A stretch of DNA of 45,554 nucleotides from Actinobacteria bacterium 69-20. GTDB lineage: Bacteria; Actinomycetota; Actinomycetes; Mycobacteriales; Nakamurellaceae. Below are positions 8,198-16,830 of this stretch, one piece after another (the first letter of the stretch is position 1; every line of letters starts with the position of its first letter). The stretch is taken from the NCBI GenBank assembly GCA_001897425.1, contig MKSW01000032.1, positions 1-45,554 of the forward strand. The letters run 5' to 3'. Made by a program: the position numbers and the translations under genes. Under the pieces are notes generated by a model, which worked only from the letters and a program-made list of their open reading frames with translations, did no database searches and had not been told where the DNA came from.

Positions 8198-8952
8198 GCC
8201 ACCCCGTCCCCGGCGTTCTCGCCGACGACGAACTCGACGCCGTGCGGCGGACATTCGGTGTGGCCGAAGCGCAGGTTCGACGCGACCACGTCATCTCCCA
8301 CACCCTCGCCGCCATCGCCTCGATCGGCACCGACAGTGTCGTGTTCATCGGAGGTACCGCGTTGTCTCGCACCCATCTACCGGGGCTGCGACTGTCGGAG
8401 GACATCGATCTGATCGCCATGGGCCGGCGAGACATCGTCGCCGGCCGGATAGAGCGCGCCGTCACCCGAGGCCTTCAGCGATCTCTCGGAACGCCGACGT
8501 TCACGCCGGCGCTGCGTGCCACACACCACCCCGACCCCGCGGCCTTGACGGTCGCCGGGGTAACAATCCAGGTGCAGATGCTCGCCGCGACCGGCTACCC
8601 GGGGTGGCCGTCCGAAACCGTGCCCATCTACCAGCGGTACAGCGATGCGCCGCCCGCGCGGCTGCGGGTGCTGACCGCGCCCGCGTTCGCGGCCGCGAAG
8701 CTGTCCGCATGGCACGACCGGCACGCCGCCCGCGACCTGTACGACATGTGGGCCATGGCCGAGGCCGACATGATCGACGACGAAGCGAAAACCCTGTTCG
8801 CCCGGTCCGGGCCGCTGACCAGCGCATCGAAGGTATCGTTCGACCCAGTGCCGACAGACCAAAGCTGGGACTCCGCGCTACGCCACCAATGCATCCCCAA
8901 AGTCACCGCACGACAGGCCGCAGACACCGTCCGGGCCGCCTGGAACCACTGA
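8194..8952 (+). CDS. AbiEii nucleotidyltransferase toxin
   Basis: This 252-residue DUF1814-type nucleotidyltransferase is the toxin of a type IV (AbiE) system. The core motif is clear: FIGGTALSRTHLPGLRLSED followed by IDLIAM. This corresponds to G-G-T-x-L-x(n)-S-x-D-I-D with the catalytic acidic pair. A later block (LTAPAFAAAKLSAWHDR with ARDLYDMW) matches the family motif K...R..R...R D..D. It overlaps the antitoxin gene by four bases. Known relatives stall growth by acting on tRNA or nucleotides, and can give abortive phage resistance. No truncation is visible. Confidence 0.88.
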   Translation: MSHPVPGVLADDELDAVRRTFGVAEAQVRRDHVISHTLAAIASIGTDSVVFIGGTALSRTHLPGLRLSEDIDLIAMGRRDIVAGRIERAVTRGLQRSLGTPTFTPALRATHHPDPAALTVAGVTIQVQMLAATGYPGWPSETVPIYQRYSDAPPARLRVLTAPAFAAAKLSAWHDRHAARDLYDMWAMAEADMIDDEAKTLFARSGPLTSASKVSFDPVPTDQSWDSALRHQCIPKVTARQAADTVRAAWNH

Positions 8953-9468
8953 CAGCACCCCCACCCCACTTGACACATTCCACGGAGGTGGTTCGCGGAC
9001 AGACCGCCGCCGGGGGCAGCTCCCCGCCGCAGGAGCAATCCCGCCCAACCGCGCCCGGCGGGACTGATAAATGCCCTGATTCGCCTGGGCAAGTTGCGCC
9101 CCCCCCGCCGCGCTCGCAGAATTCCGGGAGGATGTCCTCGCCGACCGGTCCGCAAGAACTCGCCGACAGCAGGGATCCTCCGCAACGGAACGCCGGCTGG
9201 CCGAGCGTGATGCCCAGCGTTCGCCGCATTGTTGGGTCGGGATAGCTGAACTCGACCCGCAGCGACTCGGTGCGCCTCCACCGATCGGTTCCGCTGTGCT
9301 CCCACCCTGCGATCAGGCACGGGCACCAGCTCTCAAACGCAACGGTCCCCCGCCTCGCGACCGGCGAAGCAGGGGACCGAAATTCGAAGCGCCGATATGC
9401 GCCAAGAACTCGCACCAAAAGTCGAACAGGCGTGAGGCGCGGGGGCCTTTCACGGTTGCGGGCGAGTA
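8953..9468. other. Intergenic region with a stem-loop, no gene seen
   Basis: About 500 bases without a supported gene lie between the converging AbiE and Mrr genes. GGTCCCC (9344-9350) and GGGGACC (9372-9378) form a perfect 7-bp stem with a 21-base loop, which may serve as a transcription stop for one or both genes, although no T-tract follows. A minus-strand open frame covers most of the segment but has the cysteine- and glycine-rich look of non-coding sequence. Confidence 0.45.
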
Positions 9469-10392
9469 TCAATCGAACCTGTCGAACCACCTCGTGTCGA
9501 CCTGCACAACCGTGACCGTGCGCACTCCGATGCGCTTGTCCCTGACCAGTTCTGTGAGCCGGTCGCCGTCGATGAGGTCGACGGTCGGTGAGGTGAGGAT
9601 CGCGGCCCGACGGGCAGGCTCTGAGAACTTGCCGAGCGTGACGAGGATCGCTCGTTCGGCGCCCTTGGTTTGTGCGTCGCGTTGGAACAAGGCCACGACC
9701 TCTCGGCCGACGGCCCTGCCGTTCGGGTCGTATCTCTTGACCTGGACGGCCACCCGGGATGACAGCACAGGACTGATCGGTGCGGTGCCGATACCGTCGA
9801 TTCCCTCATCGCCCGTCCCTCCGACCCGCTCGAGTTCCAAGCCGTAGAGCCGCAGCAGGTAGAGCACGAACTCTTCGAACCCGTCCGGGCTGAGTTGATG
9901 CAACCGGGCCAAGAGCTGTGCCCGCCATTGCTCACCGCCGGCCGAGCCGGGCGGCGCTTCCCCGTCGTCCAGTTCTGCGAGTGCAGCGTCATCCGGGTCG
10001 AGATCCGGCTCGGTCGCCGCTTCTTGCCTGCCGCGTCGCGCTCTCTGGCGGCGGTACTCACGGTCGAGTTCCAGGGCACGTTGTCGCCCCTCCGCATCCG
10101 GCAGCGCGGCGAGCTCCTTGCCCAATGCCGTCACCAGGAACACGCCTCGCCTCGAGGACTCAAGCGCGCCGATAAGCTTCGCATACGACCTTGCCCAGTA
10201 CACGCGCTCGAGCAGGACCGATGCTTCGGGTCGGTTCGATCGCTGCACGGCGAGCATCTCGTCGGTGAAGGCTAGGTCTTGGACGACGCGGCTAGCGATT
10301 TCCCGTCCGGTCGCCGAACCACCAAGCGCGACAACTGCTTTGACAACCGGATGGATCATGTCGGAGTACGCGGGGAGGTCTTCAGGCGTCAT
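9469..10392 (-). CDS. Mrr-family type IV restriction endonuclease
   Basis: This 307-residue protein has two parts. The N-terminal winged-helix domain (YSDMIHPVVKAVVALGGSAT and following) matches Mrr_N. After an acidic linker (about residues 125-155) comes the Mrr catalytic domain (LSPDGFEEFVLYLLRLYGLE). Its metal site is GGTGDEGIDGIG (Asp) and the strand VAVQVKRYDP (Q-x-K). Such enzymes cut DNA with modified bases, and would attack foreign methylated DNA. The start at 10392 gives the usual N-terminus; there is no strong ribosome-binding site. It stands alone, next to the AbiE pair and tRNA-Lys, within the 8-kb segment bounded by the leader repeats. Confidence 0.87.
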   Translation of the reverse strand: MTPEDLPAYSDMIHPVVKAVVALGGSATGREIASRVVQDLAFTDEMLAVQRSNRPEASVLLERVYWARSYAKLIGALESSRRGVFLVTALGKELAALPDAEGRQRALELDREYRRQRARRGRQEAATEPDLDPDDAALAELDDGEAPPGSAGGEQWRAQLLARLHQLSPDGFEEFVLYLLRLYGLELERVGGTGDEGIDGIGTAPISPVLSSRVAVQVKRYDPNGRAVGREVVALFQRDAQTKGAERAILVTLGKFSEPARRAAILTSPTVDLIDGDRLTELVRDKRIGVRTVTVVQVDTRWFDRFD

Positions 10393-10735
10393 GCCTGTCG
10401 ATGATTGCACACGGCATATTTTGCGCATCGCGGGCGCTGAGATCGAGGACGTAAGCGCGCCGGGCGATCGGCCCGGACCGCATGTTTAGCCGTCGAGCCG
10501 AATGCCACGGTGGGCGCGGCCAGGAACGAGGCGATCCGCCGGCTGCGCTCGGCAAGGCGACAGGCACGGGCAGGCAGCCCGGCGTGGACAAGGAGGTGAG
10601 ACGACCCTGCGCCGACCCGTACACCGCGGCGTTCTTGAGGGCGACGCCACTCGGCCGAGGGACCGTTCCAACCCGCCGAGGGCGATGGCGCTGTGGCAGC
10701 CGTAGCCGCCCGGGTCTGGAATACTGGCAGCGCGA
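10393..10735. other. Intergenic region, no gene seen
   Basis: The roughly 340 bases between the mrr start and the tRNA-Lys leader show no coding frame I can support. They presumably hold the mrr promoter, reading left. I see no distinct palindrome or repeat. Confidence 0.5.
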
Positions 10736-10822
10736 GGGGTCGGGCCGCTTGTTCCCTCGGGAGTTTTCCCTAGAGTTTTCCCTAGGGTTCTCCCGGTTAA
10801 AGTCCCTATCCCCCGGGCCTCT
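10736..10822 (+). repeat. Copy B of the direct repeat: leader of tRNA-Lys
   Basis: This is the second member of the 87-base direct repeat. It ends eight bases inside tRNA-Lys. It includes nested CCCTAG/CTAGGG and GGGAG/CTCCC elements just before the tRNA and probably holds the tRNA promoter. The distance from copy A is 8,066 bases. Confidence 0.85.
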
Positions 10823-10887
10823 AGCTCAATTGGTAGAGCTGCGGACTTTTAATCCGTAGGTTGCGGGTTCGAGCCCCGCGGGGCCCA
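10815..10887 (+). tRNA. tRNA-Lys (anticodon UUU)
   Basis: A full cloverleaf can be folded by hand. Acceptor GGGCCTC (10815-10821) pairs with GGGGCCC (10880-10886), with one T-G pair, and A10887 is the discriminator. The D-arm stem is GCTC/GAGC. The anticodon arm is GCGGA-CTTTTAA-TCCGT, with anticodon TTT. The T-arm is GCGGG-TTCGAGC-CCCGC. CCA is not encoded. Confidence 0.97.
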
Positions 10888-10963
10888 CATCGACCATGAG
10901 GCGACTGCCGACGCGCGCGCGCGAAGGCCGTTGCCGGCAAACGACTCCGCGCTCGTGGCACAG

Positions 10964-12235
10964 TCACGGTCCGAGCAGCGCCAGCGGCACCACAGCGATT
11001 CCGTCAGGCCGACGATATGCATGCCGGCCGGTATGCAGTACAGCGGCGTCGATAAGTCGCTCGCCCAATTGTGCGCGGAGCCAACGCAGATGACGCACGT
11101 CGTCATCGCGGACCGTGTCCGCCAGCTTCACCTCGAAGGCGACACACCGCGCATCGTCCCGTTCCACGATGATGTCCACTTCGTGATCACCGCTCTTCGT
11201 ACGCAAGTGGCCGACACGCGCCCCCATCGCGTCCGCGTACACCCGAACCGACTGCACGGCAAGCGATTCGAACAGCGCGCCGAGCCAGGTGCCGGTGGAG
11301 GGCGAGGCAGTCTCACCCTCGCCGACCAGTAGGCCCGAGGCGCCGACGCCGACGACCCGAGCGGCGAGCGCCGGGTCCACAAGGTGGTGCTTCGGCGAGT
11401 AGGTGAGGCGCTTCAGCGGCGCGAAGGCGGGCGTCCACGCCTCGACCGGGTCGAGCACGAACATGCGCAGCAAGTGCTCGCGATAGATGTCGACGGTGCT
11501 GCGCGCTGGTTTGTCGGGACTGCCGGCGGTGGCCGCATCGAGGATGGTCGTGTAATCCGCGGTCGACGCGGTCGCGGCAGCGTAGGCGCGCAGCCATGCA
11601 CGTAGCGACGCGGGGCGGCGTACGCGGATGCCGTTCTCCGGCATGTCGCGATCGACGATCCGCGAAAGGTAGCCGTCGAGTTGACGCTCGCGGTTGCGCG
11701 GCGGCAGGTCGCGGATGCCGGGAAAGCCCGAACGCAGGATCTCGTCCACGTAGTCGCTCATGCGAATCGTCGTCGTTCCGCGAATCCGCGATTCCCCGGC
11801 AGCTATGGCGCGCAAAGACACGGTCGGCTCTTCGATCCCGCGTTCACTGAGTGTCATCGGGCGCATGACGAGACTCACGATGCGTCCTGCGCCGCTGTGG
11901 ATACGCACACCCGGTGCTACATCGGCGGAACCCGCCAACAGGAATTGCCCACCGCGATCGGGCTGAGCGTCCACGGCTCGCCGCACCCGGTCCCACACCT
12001 GAGGTTCGAGTTGCCATTCGTCGATGAACACCGGCCGATCGACGTCCGCGACAAGGTCGAAGTTCGCGGCGACACTTGCCCGGTTCCGTGGGTCGTCCAG
12101 GGACAGGATCGTGGTGGCGCGACGAGCCGCCGTCGCAGTCTTCCCGACGCCCTTGGCACCCTCCAGCGCGACGGCCGGGAGGTCCGGCAGGGCTTCGTCG
12201 AGTACGTCGTCGATGACGCGGCGCCGATAGCTCAT
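10964..12235 (-). CDS. AAA-14/DUF4143 family ATPase
   Basis: This 423-residue protein is of the common AAA_14-DUF4143 architecture. The Walker A motif lies near the N-terminus (LEGAKGVGKTATAARRA). The Walker B-like strand is PVFIDEWQ, followed by a sensor region (QFLLAGSADVAPG). The C-terminal DUF4143 domain, a restriction-endonuclease-like fold, ends with VRVYADAMGARVGHLRTKSG, then DHEVDIIVERD and FEVKLA, which supply D...E-x-K residues. The cellular role of the family is not settled; many members sit in defence or mobile regions. It converges on tRNA-Lys. A relic of a related gene lies directly upstream (12313-12438). Confidence 0.88.
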   Translation of the reverse strand: MSYRRRVIDDVLDEALPDLPAVALEGAKGVGKTATAARRATTILSLDDPRNRASVAANFDLVADVDRPVFIDEWQLEPQVWDRVRRAVDAQPDRGGQFLLAGSADVAPGVRIHSGAGRIVSLVMRPMTLSERGIEEPTVSLRAIAAGESRIRGTTTIRMSDYVDEILRSGFPGIRDLPPRNRERQLDGYLSRIVDRDMPENGIRVRRPASLRAWLRAYAAATASTADYTTILDAATAGSPDKPARSTVDIYREHLLRMFVLDPVEAWTPAFAPLKRLTYSPKHHLVDPALAARVVGVGASGLLVGEGETASPSTGTWLGALFESLAVQSVRVYADAMGARVGHLRTKSGDHEVDIIVERDDARCVAFEVKLADTVRDDDVRHLRWLRAQLGERLIDAAVLHTGRHAYRRPDGIAVVPLALLGP

Positions 12236-12312
12236 CCCGCCAATCTAGCACGCGGACAAGATTCAATCAGGCGTTCGGACAGTGTCCTACAAGGCATATG
12301 GTCGCACTTCTA

Positions 12313-12438
12313 TCAGGCATTTCGACGGGCCAGGAGCAGGAGCATGGCCGCGTCCACCGGGCGGCCGCCGGGTTTCGTGCGGAGCCAGCGCAGATGACGC
12401 ACGTCGTCATCGCGGACCGTGGCTGCGAGTTCTGGCGA
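12313..12438 (-). pseudogene. C-terminal relic of a second DUF4143 ATPase
   Basis: The minus strand here encodes ELAATVRDDDVRHLRWLRT, then KPGGRPVDAAMLLLLARRNA and a stop. The intact neighbour has LADTVRDDDVRHLRWLRAQL near its C-terminus, so 14 residues in a row (TVRDDDVRHLRWLR) are identical. Nothing of the ATPase domain remains. This is the tail of a tandem paralogue, lost by deletion or left by unequal recombination. Confidence 0.8.
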
Positions 12439-12473
12439 CCCACAACGCATGCCTACGCGACAGGTGGCGCAGG

Positions 12474-13712
12474 CTAGCCGCCCTCACGAAGGCGATAGCG
12501 CAGAGCGAGATCGGGCCCCAGAACACGGATCTCGGCGAGGTCGGCGCGGTGTGCGTCGGCGAGCGTCGTCAAGGCTCCGCCCTCGAGCGCGGACCGGCCG
12601 GCGCCGAGCAGCAGCGGCGCGAGGTACGCCAGCAGCTCGTCGACGAGGCCGGCGTCCAGGAACGATGCCGCAAGGCGCGGCCCGCCCTCGACCAAGACGT
12701 GCCGCCGCCCGTCGCGGTACAGCGCCGCGAGCAGGGCCGCTAGGTCGACGCGGCCGTCCGGGCCGACGCCGAATTCCTGCTCAGTCGCAACGAGAGTCGG
12801 CGCCGAGGAGTCCCGCACCTTCGCGTCGGCCGGGGTGCGTCCGTGGGTGTCGACCACGACCCGGAGCGGCTGCCGGCCGTGCGGCGCTCCGTCCGCGCCG
12901 CGCGCGGTGAGCTGCGGGTCGTCGGCGAGCACGGTGCCGACACCGACCATGATGGTGTCGATCTCGGTGCGCATCCGATGCGCATCCGCACGAGACTCGG
13001 GCGAGGAGATCCAGCGGCTGCTGCCGTCGGGTGCGGCCACCCGGCCGTCCAGCGACATCGCGGTCTTCATGGTGACGAACGGCCGGCCGTGGGCCACCGA
13101 GCCGAGCCACACTCGGTTGACATCCCTTGCGGCAGCAACGATCTCGCTTACCGTCCATTCCCCACTGGCGCCACCCGCTCGCGCGGCGAAGCCGCGCGCG
13201 AACAGTGTCACAAGAGAAACGACCATAGGCGAAACGCCCTGGGCTGCAGCGGAAACCGACGCGTCGGCACCCGCCGGACCGGCGGCACCACCGGCACGGC
13301 CCACATCCGCCGACAGGTCGACCACCTCGACCCCGGCCGCGCGCAGGCGCTCGATCCCGCCGGCCGCCGGCGGCCACGGGTCGCGCACGGCGACCACGAC
13401 CCGGGCCACACCCGCCGCCACCAGCGCGTCGCTGCACGGCCCCGTCCGGCCGGTGTGATTGCACGGCTCGAGCGTCACCACGGCCGTCGCGCCGCGCGCC
13501 CGAGACCCCGCCACAGCCAGGGCGGACACCTCGGCGTGTGGCCCGCCCGGACGCTCATGGAAGCCCTCGCCCACGATCTCGCCGGTCGGCGCGAGCAGCA
13601 CGCAGCCGACCACCGGGTTCGGCAACGCGGTGCCGGCGCCCCGTGCCGCGAGTTCGCACGCACGGGCCATCGCTTCGAGTTCGGCGGTCGAAGCGGGGCG
13701 CGGCGCGGTCAC
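12474..13712 (-). CDS. ribD: Bifunctional riboflavin biosynthesis deaminase/reductase RibD
   Basis: RibD deaminates the pyrimidine intermediate of riboflavin synthesis and then reduces its ribosyl chain with NADPH. At 412 residues it is longer than many homologues (about 360). The deaminase domain has the zinc motifs GGPHAEVSAL and TLEPCNHTGRTGPC. The reductase domain begins near residue 208 (RPFVTMKTAMSLDGRVA) and carries the conserved ending (VLVEGGPRLAASFLDAGLVD). An Ala/Gly-rich insertion of about 60 residues lies between them. No other rib gene is in the window, so it is separate from any riboflavin operon. I see no FMN riboswitch upstream, although the 54-base gap to the next gene is too short to hold one. 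Confidence 0.92.
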   Translation of the reverse strand: MTAPRPASTAELEAMARACELAARGAGTALPNPVVGCVLLAPTGEIVGEGFHERPGGPHAEVSALAVAGSRARGATAVVTLEPCNHTGRTGPCSDALVAAGVARVVVAVRDPWPPAAGGIERLRAAGVEVVDLSADVGRAGGAAGPAGADASVSAAAQGVSPMVVSLVTLFARGFAARAGGASGEWTVSEIVAAARDVNRVWLGSVAHGRPFVTMKTAMSLDGRVAAPDGSSRWISSPESRADAHRMRTEIDTIMVGVGTVLADDPQLTARGADGAPHGRQPLRVVVDTHGRTPADAKVRDSSAPTLVATEQEFGVGPDGRVDLAALLAALYRDGRRHVLVEGGPRLAASFLDAGLVDELLAYLAPLLLGAGRSALEGGALTTLADAHRADLAEIRVLGPDLALRYRLREGG

Positions 13713-13766
13713 GTCGTCATCCTCGCAGGTTCGCGGGCGAGCAGGCGACGACGCCGGTGCCGCTGC

Positions 13767-14582
13767 TCAGTTGAACTGGAACGAACGCTTCGCCAGCCCG
13801 TACCAGAAGCCGTCGATGACGCTGTTCGCATCCACACCGGAGTCGGCGGTCGCGCCCAGGGCGACGAAGAGCGGGGCGAAGTGCTCCGTCCGCGGATGCG
13901 CGAGATGCGCTGCGGGGGCGGTGTTCTCGAAATCGAGCACGGCGTCGACGTCGCCGCCCTCGACCGTGCGCTTGGCCCAGTCGTCGAACTCCTTGCTCCA
14001 GGCGGGCGCGGCTCCGGTGGTATCGCCGAAGCGCGCCTCGCGCAGGTTGTGCGTGGTGAACCCGGACCCGATGATCAGCACGCCCTCGTCACGGAGCGGC
14101 GCGAGGTTGCGCCCGAGCCGGAAAAGCCGCTGCGGATCCAGCGACGGCATGGAGACCTGGAGCACTGGGATGTCGGCGTCCGGGTACATCTCGACGAGCG
14201 GCACGTACGCGCCGTGGTCGAGCCCGCGGGCGGGGTCCTGGTGGACGTGCTGGCCGGGCGTGGCGACCAGTGCGCGGACGCGATCCGCAAGCTCGGGCGC
14301 GCCGGGTGCGTCGTAGCGGACCTGGTAGTAGTGCTCGGGAAAACCCCAGAAGTCGTAGGTGAGCGGCACCCGTTCGGTCGCACCGATGGTGACCGGCGCG
14401 GCCTCCCAATGCGCCGAGACCACCAGTATGGAGCGGGGTTTCGGCAGCTCGACGCCCCAGCGCGCCAGTTGCTCCGTCCAGAGGTGGTCGTCCGCGAGGG
14501 GCGGGGCGCCGTGCGAGAGGTACAACACCGGCATGCGATCCGGCTCCGTGTGCACCCTTCGATGCTCTGCATGCTGACCCAC
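13767..14582 (-). CDS. DODA-type extradiol ring-cleavage dioxygenase
   Basis: This 271-residue member of the 4,5-DOPA dioxygenase (YgiD/LigB) family opens catecholic rings using a metal. Candidate ligands are the His in LYLSHGAPPL, VVSAHWEA, RGLDHGAYVPL and RTEHFAPL, all in family positions. GTG 14582 follows AAGGAG (14591-14596) at good spacing and adds a short leader before MPVLYLSHG; the internal ATG at 14534 is an alternative. It is divergent from a MarR gene with 115 bases between the starts, so induction by a phenolic or quinone compound is likely. The natural substrate is unknown. Confidence 0.87.
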   Translation of the reverse strand: MGQHAEHRRVHTEPDRMPVLYLSHGAPPLADDHLWTEQLARWGVELPKPRSILVVSAHWEAAPVTIGATERVPLTYDFWGFPEHYYQVRYDAPGAPELADRVRALVATPGQHVHQDPARGLDHGAYVPLVEMYPDADIPVLQVSMPSLDPQRLFRLGRNLAPLRDEGVLIIGSGFTTHNLREARFGDTTGAAPAWSKEFDDWAKRTVEGGDVDAVLDFENTAPAAHLAHPRTEHFAPLFVALGATADSGVDANSVIDGFWYGLAKRSFQFN

Positions 14583-14697
14583 CGCGCACGCTCCTTACTC
14601 GACCCTGAACCCACCGTACGCCTATTATGTGAATGTTCAACTACCTCGCCCCGGGTCGTCCGCCGGTTGCGACCGCTGTGCAGAGACGGAGATGACG

Positions 14698-15312
14698 ATG
14701 TTCGCGACACCAGACCCGTCCCGATCGAGCGGGGCCCGACGGGGCGGTTCGGCGAGCGACTCCGCGGGCCATTCCGGGAGCAGGGCCGGAAACGCGTCGG
14801 ATCGGGCGGCCGCCGCGCGGCCCGCCACCCGCGACGATCCGTGGCTGTCGGACCGGGAGCAGCAGGCGTGGCGGAGTTTTCTGGAGCTGACCGGCACGTT
14901 GACCGAGCACCTGGACCGCGAACTGCGGCACGATGCGGGCATCCCGCACACCTACTACCAGGTGCTGGCCATGTTGTCCGAGGCGCCGGATCGGGCCCTG
15001 CGCATGTCGGACCTGGCGGCGGCCGCATGGGCCTCGCCCTCTCGGATGTCGCACGCCGTCGATCGACTGCAAGAGGCCGGATGGGTGGAGCGCAGACCCG
15101 CGCCGGGCGACGGGCGCGGTCAGATCGCGGTGCTCACCGAGGCCGGCCACCGGAAATTGACCGAGGCGGCCCCGGACCACGCGCGAACCGTCCGCGCGAT
15201 TCTGTTCGACCCGCTCGGCCCGGAACTGCTGGACGCGTTCGCCGAGGTCTGTCGCAGGGCCCTGCAGCAGCTCGCGGACCGAGAAGCAGCATGCGGCGTC
15301 GCGACCGAGTGA
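14698..15312 (+). CDS. MarR family transcriptional regulator
   Basis: This 204-residue regulator has an unusually long disordered N-terminus of about 45 Ser/Ala/Arg-rich residues before the MarR core. The core has the dimer helix (REQQAWRSFLELTGTLTEHL), the helix-turn-helix (LRMSDLAAAAWASPSRMSHA) and the wing (VERRPAPGDGRGQIAVLTEA). ATG 14698 has a GGAG-like site eight bases upstream; the in-frame ATGs at 14629 and 14692 are possible. Divergent orientation suggests that it controls the neighbouring dioxygenase gene. The wing reads GDGRGQ where D-x-R-x is usual. Confidence 0.85.
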   Translation: MFATPDPSRSSGARRGGSASDSAGHSGSRAGNASDRAAAARPATRDDPWLSDREQQAWRSFLELTGTLTEHLDRELRHDAGIPHTYYQVLAMLSEAPDRALRMSDLAAAAWASPSRMSHAVDRLQEAGWVERRPAPGDGRGQIAVLTEAGHRKLTEAAPDHARTVRAILFDPLGPELLDAFAEVCRRALQQLADREAACGVATE

Positions 15313-15604
15313 CCGATCGGCGACTACCCTCCGTCACGAGAAAGCCACGCGCCCACCGAGCCTCTCCCGGCCGATCGGATGAACATCGCGGTGCCGGTCA
15401 CGGAGTGGCACGAAATCCGACACATGCGGCGTTCCCCTGGCAAATACGGCATTTTTCTCCCGCCTGAGATTCACCTGACCGGGCTATCAACACGTTCCGT
15501 CATGATCCGATACAGTACGTAATACCGCAGCAACAGAATGTAGCTGCCAAGGCGGCGTCTCTCTGGGGAGGGAGGCCCGGCGGGAGATTTCTGGGGGAAC
15601 AGAT

Positions 15605-16714
15605 ATGCATCGAAACGTCGTGACACCCGGCAGGCTCACCGAGACACACCGGCCCGTTTGGTTACGGTTCGTAATCACTCTCGTGGCAAGCGTCGGCCTG
15701 ATCCTCGGGTCCGTCGCCCTGGCGCCTAGCGCCGCGGCAGCCACGCAGGCCACCGTCCGACCGGAGGCCACTCGGCTCGCCAGCTTCGACGCGCAGATGG
15801 TCTCCTATATCAACGCGGCCCGCGCCGCGAACGGTCGACCCGCGCTGAAGCAGGCCGGCGGGCTCACCACCCTGTCGGTGTGGTGGTCGCAACAGATGTC
15901 GAACGGGGCGACCGGCGGCAAGCTGCAACACAACCCGAACGCGTTCCAGCAGGTGGCCAAGTACGGCGCGGCGAATCGGACCGCCTGGGGCGAGAACGTC
16001 GCGAAGTTCACGGTGAACGCCACGGCGAAGCAGGTCTTCGATGCCTACATGAACTCGCCGGGGCACCGAGCGAACATCCTGAGCAGCAAGTACCGCTACA
16101 TCGGCATGGGAACCGTCTCGGACGGCACCGTCGCGTTCAACACGATGGAGTTCACCGACCTGATTCAGGGCGCGGCGCCTGCCAAGTCGGCCGTCAAGGC
16201 CGACGCGAAGCCCGCAGCGAAACCGGCAGCCAAGCCCGTCGCCAAACCGGCAGCAAAACCCGCCGCGAAGCCAGCGCCTAAGCCGACCGCCAAACCGGCG
16301 CCCAGAGCGACCGCAAAGCCCACGGCCAGGAAGACCATCGCCGCGCCGCAGGCCATCCGGCCCGTGGAGAAGCCGGCCGTGGTGCCTGCTGCGCCGCAGA
16401 TCGCGCACGGCACGATTGCCGCGTCGTTCGGCGCCTTCGCGGCCTCCGGTATGACGGTGGAGATCCGCGATTCTCTGTGCGAGAGCAGGATTTCCAGTGC
16501 CGTGACGACTACCGAGGGCCAATTCCCGGTGTCACTCATGCCCGGAAACTATTGCGCGACACTGATTTCCGGTCCGGGGGACGTCACGCGCCCCGCGCCG
16601 GTCATGTTCACCGTCGCATCCGGCAGCGACTTTGCCGTGTCCTTCGCAGATCTCGCGCGAGATACGACGAACCGCACCGTCGTCGGCGATCGTTTCGTGA
16701 TGCAGCCGCGCTGA
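15605..16714 (+). CDS. Secreted CAP/SCP-domain protein with Lys-Pro-Ala repeats
   Basis: This exported protein has 369 residues. A long signal peptide (hydrophobic core at residues 20-40) ends near APSAAAA. The CAP domain spans about residues 55-185, with SYINAARAANGRPAL, AWGENVAKF and YMNSPGHRANILSS, which contains the family's H-R-x-N-I-L block. A linker of about 50 residues follows, made of repeated AKPAAKP-type units; it is probably extended and may bind the acidic envelope. The C-terminal domain (about 268-360) looks like a small beta-sandwich, with DSLCESRIS and MPGNYCATL that could form a disulfide. The 290 bases upstream are without a gene. No sorting signal is seen, so it is likely secreted or loosely wall-bound. 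Confidence 0.85.
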   Translation: MHRNVVTPGRLTETHRPVWLRFVITLVASVGLILGSVALAPSAAAATQATVRPEATRLASFDAQMVSYINAARAANGRPALKQAGGLTTLSVWWSQQMSNGATGGKLQHNPNAFQQVAKYGAANRTAWGENVAKFTVNATAKQVFDAYMNSPGHRANILSSKYRYIGMGTVSDGTVAFNTMEFTDLIQGAAPAKSAVKADAKPAAKPAAKPVAKPAAKPAAKPAPKPTAKPAPRATAKPTARKTIAAPQAIRPVEKPAVVPAAPQIAHGTIAASFGAFAASGMTVEIRDSLCESRISSAVTTTEGQFPVSLMPGNYCATLISGPGDVTRPAPVMFTVASGSDFAVSFADLARDTTNRTVVGDRFVMQPR

Positions 16715-16783
16715 CCGAGCAGCAGCGCCGGCCCAGCCGGTTCCGCGCAGCCGCGCCGACCGCGTGCCGGCGCGGCCGAGCAT

Positions 16784-16830
16784 CAGAGCGGCCGAACGTC
16801 AGAGCGGCCGAGCCCAGAGCGGCCGAACGT
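16784..16830. repeat. Three tandem ~16-base repeats
   Basis: CAGAGCGGCCGAACGT (16784-16799), CAGAGCGGCCGAGCC (16800-16814) and CAGAGCGGCCGAACGT (16815-16830) stand head to tail between the converging CAP and tryptophanase genes. The last copy reaches the tryptophanase stop codon. They probably arose by replication slippage. Confidence 0.85.

Noticed and set aside
12843-15467. Very long plus-strand open frame (874 codons)
   Set aside because: It runs antisense through ribD and the dioxygenase and on through marR. It is rich in Arg, Gly and His with no domain; a shadow caused by high G+C.
16195-16320. The Lys-Pro-Ala repeat DNA as a non-coding tandem repeat or CRISPR
   Set aside because: It is in frame within the CAP protein gene and encodes a typical linker; units are short and degenerate. 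No CRISPR array was seen anywhere in the window.
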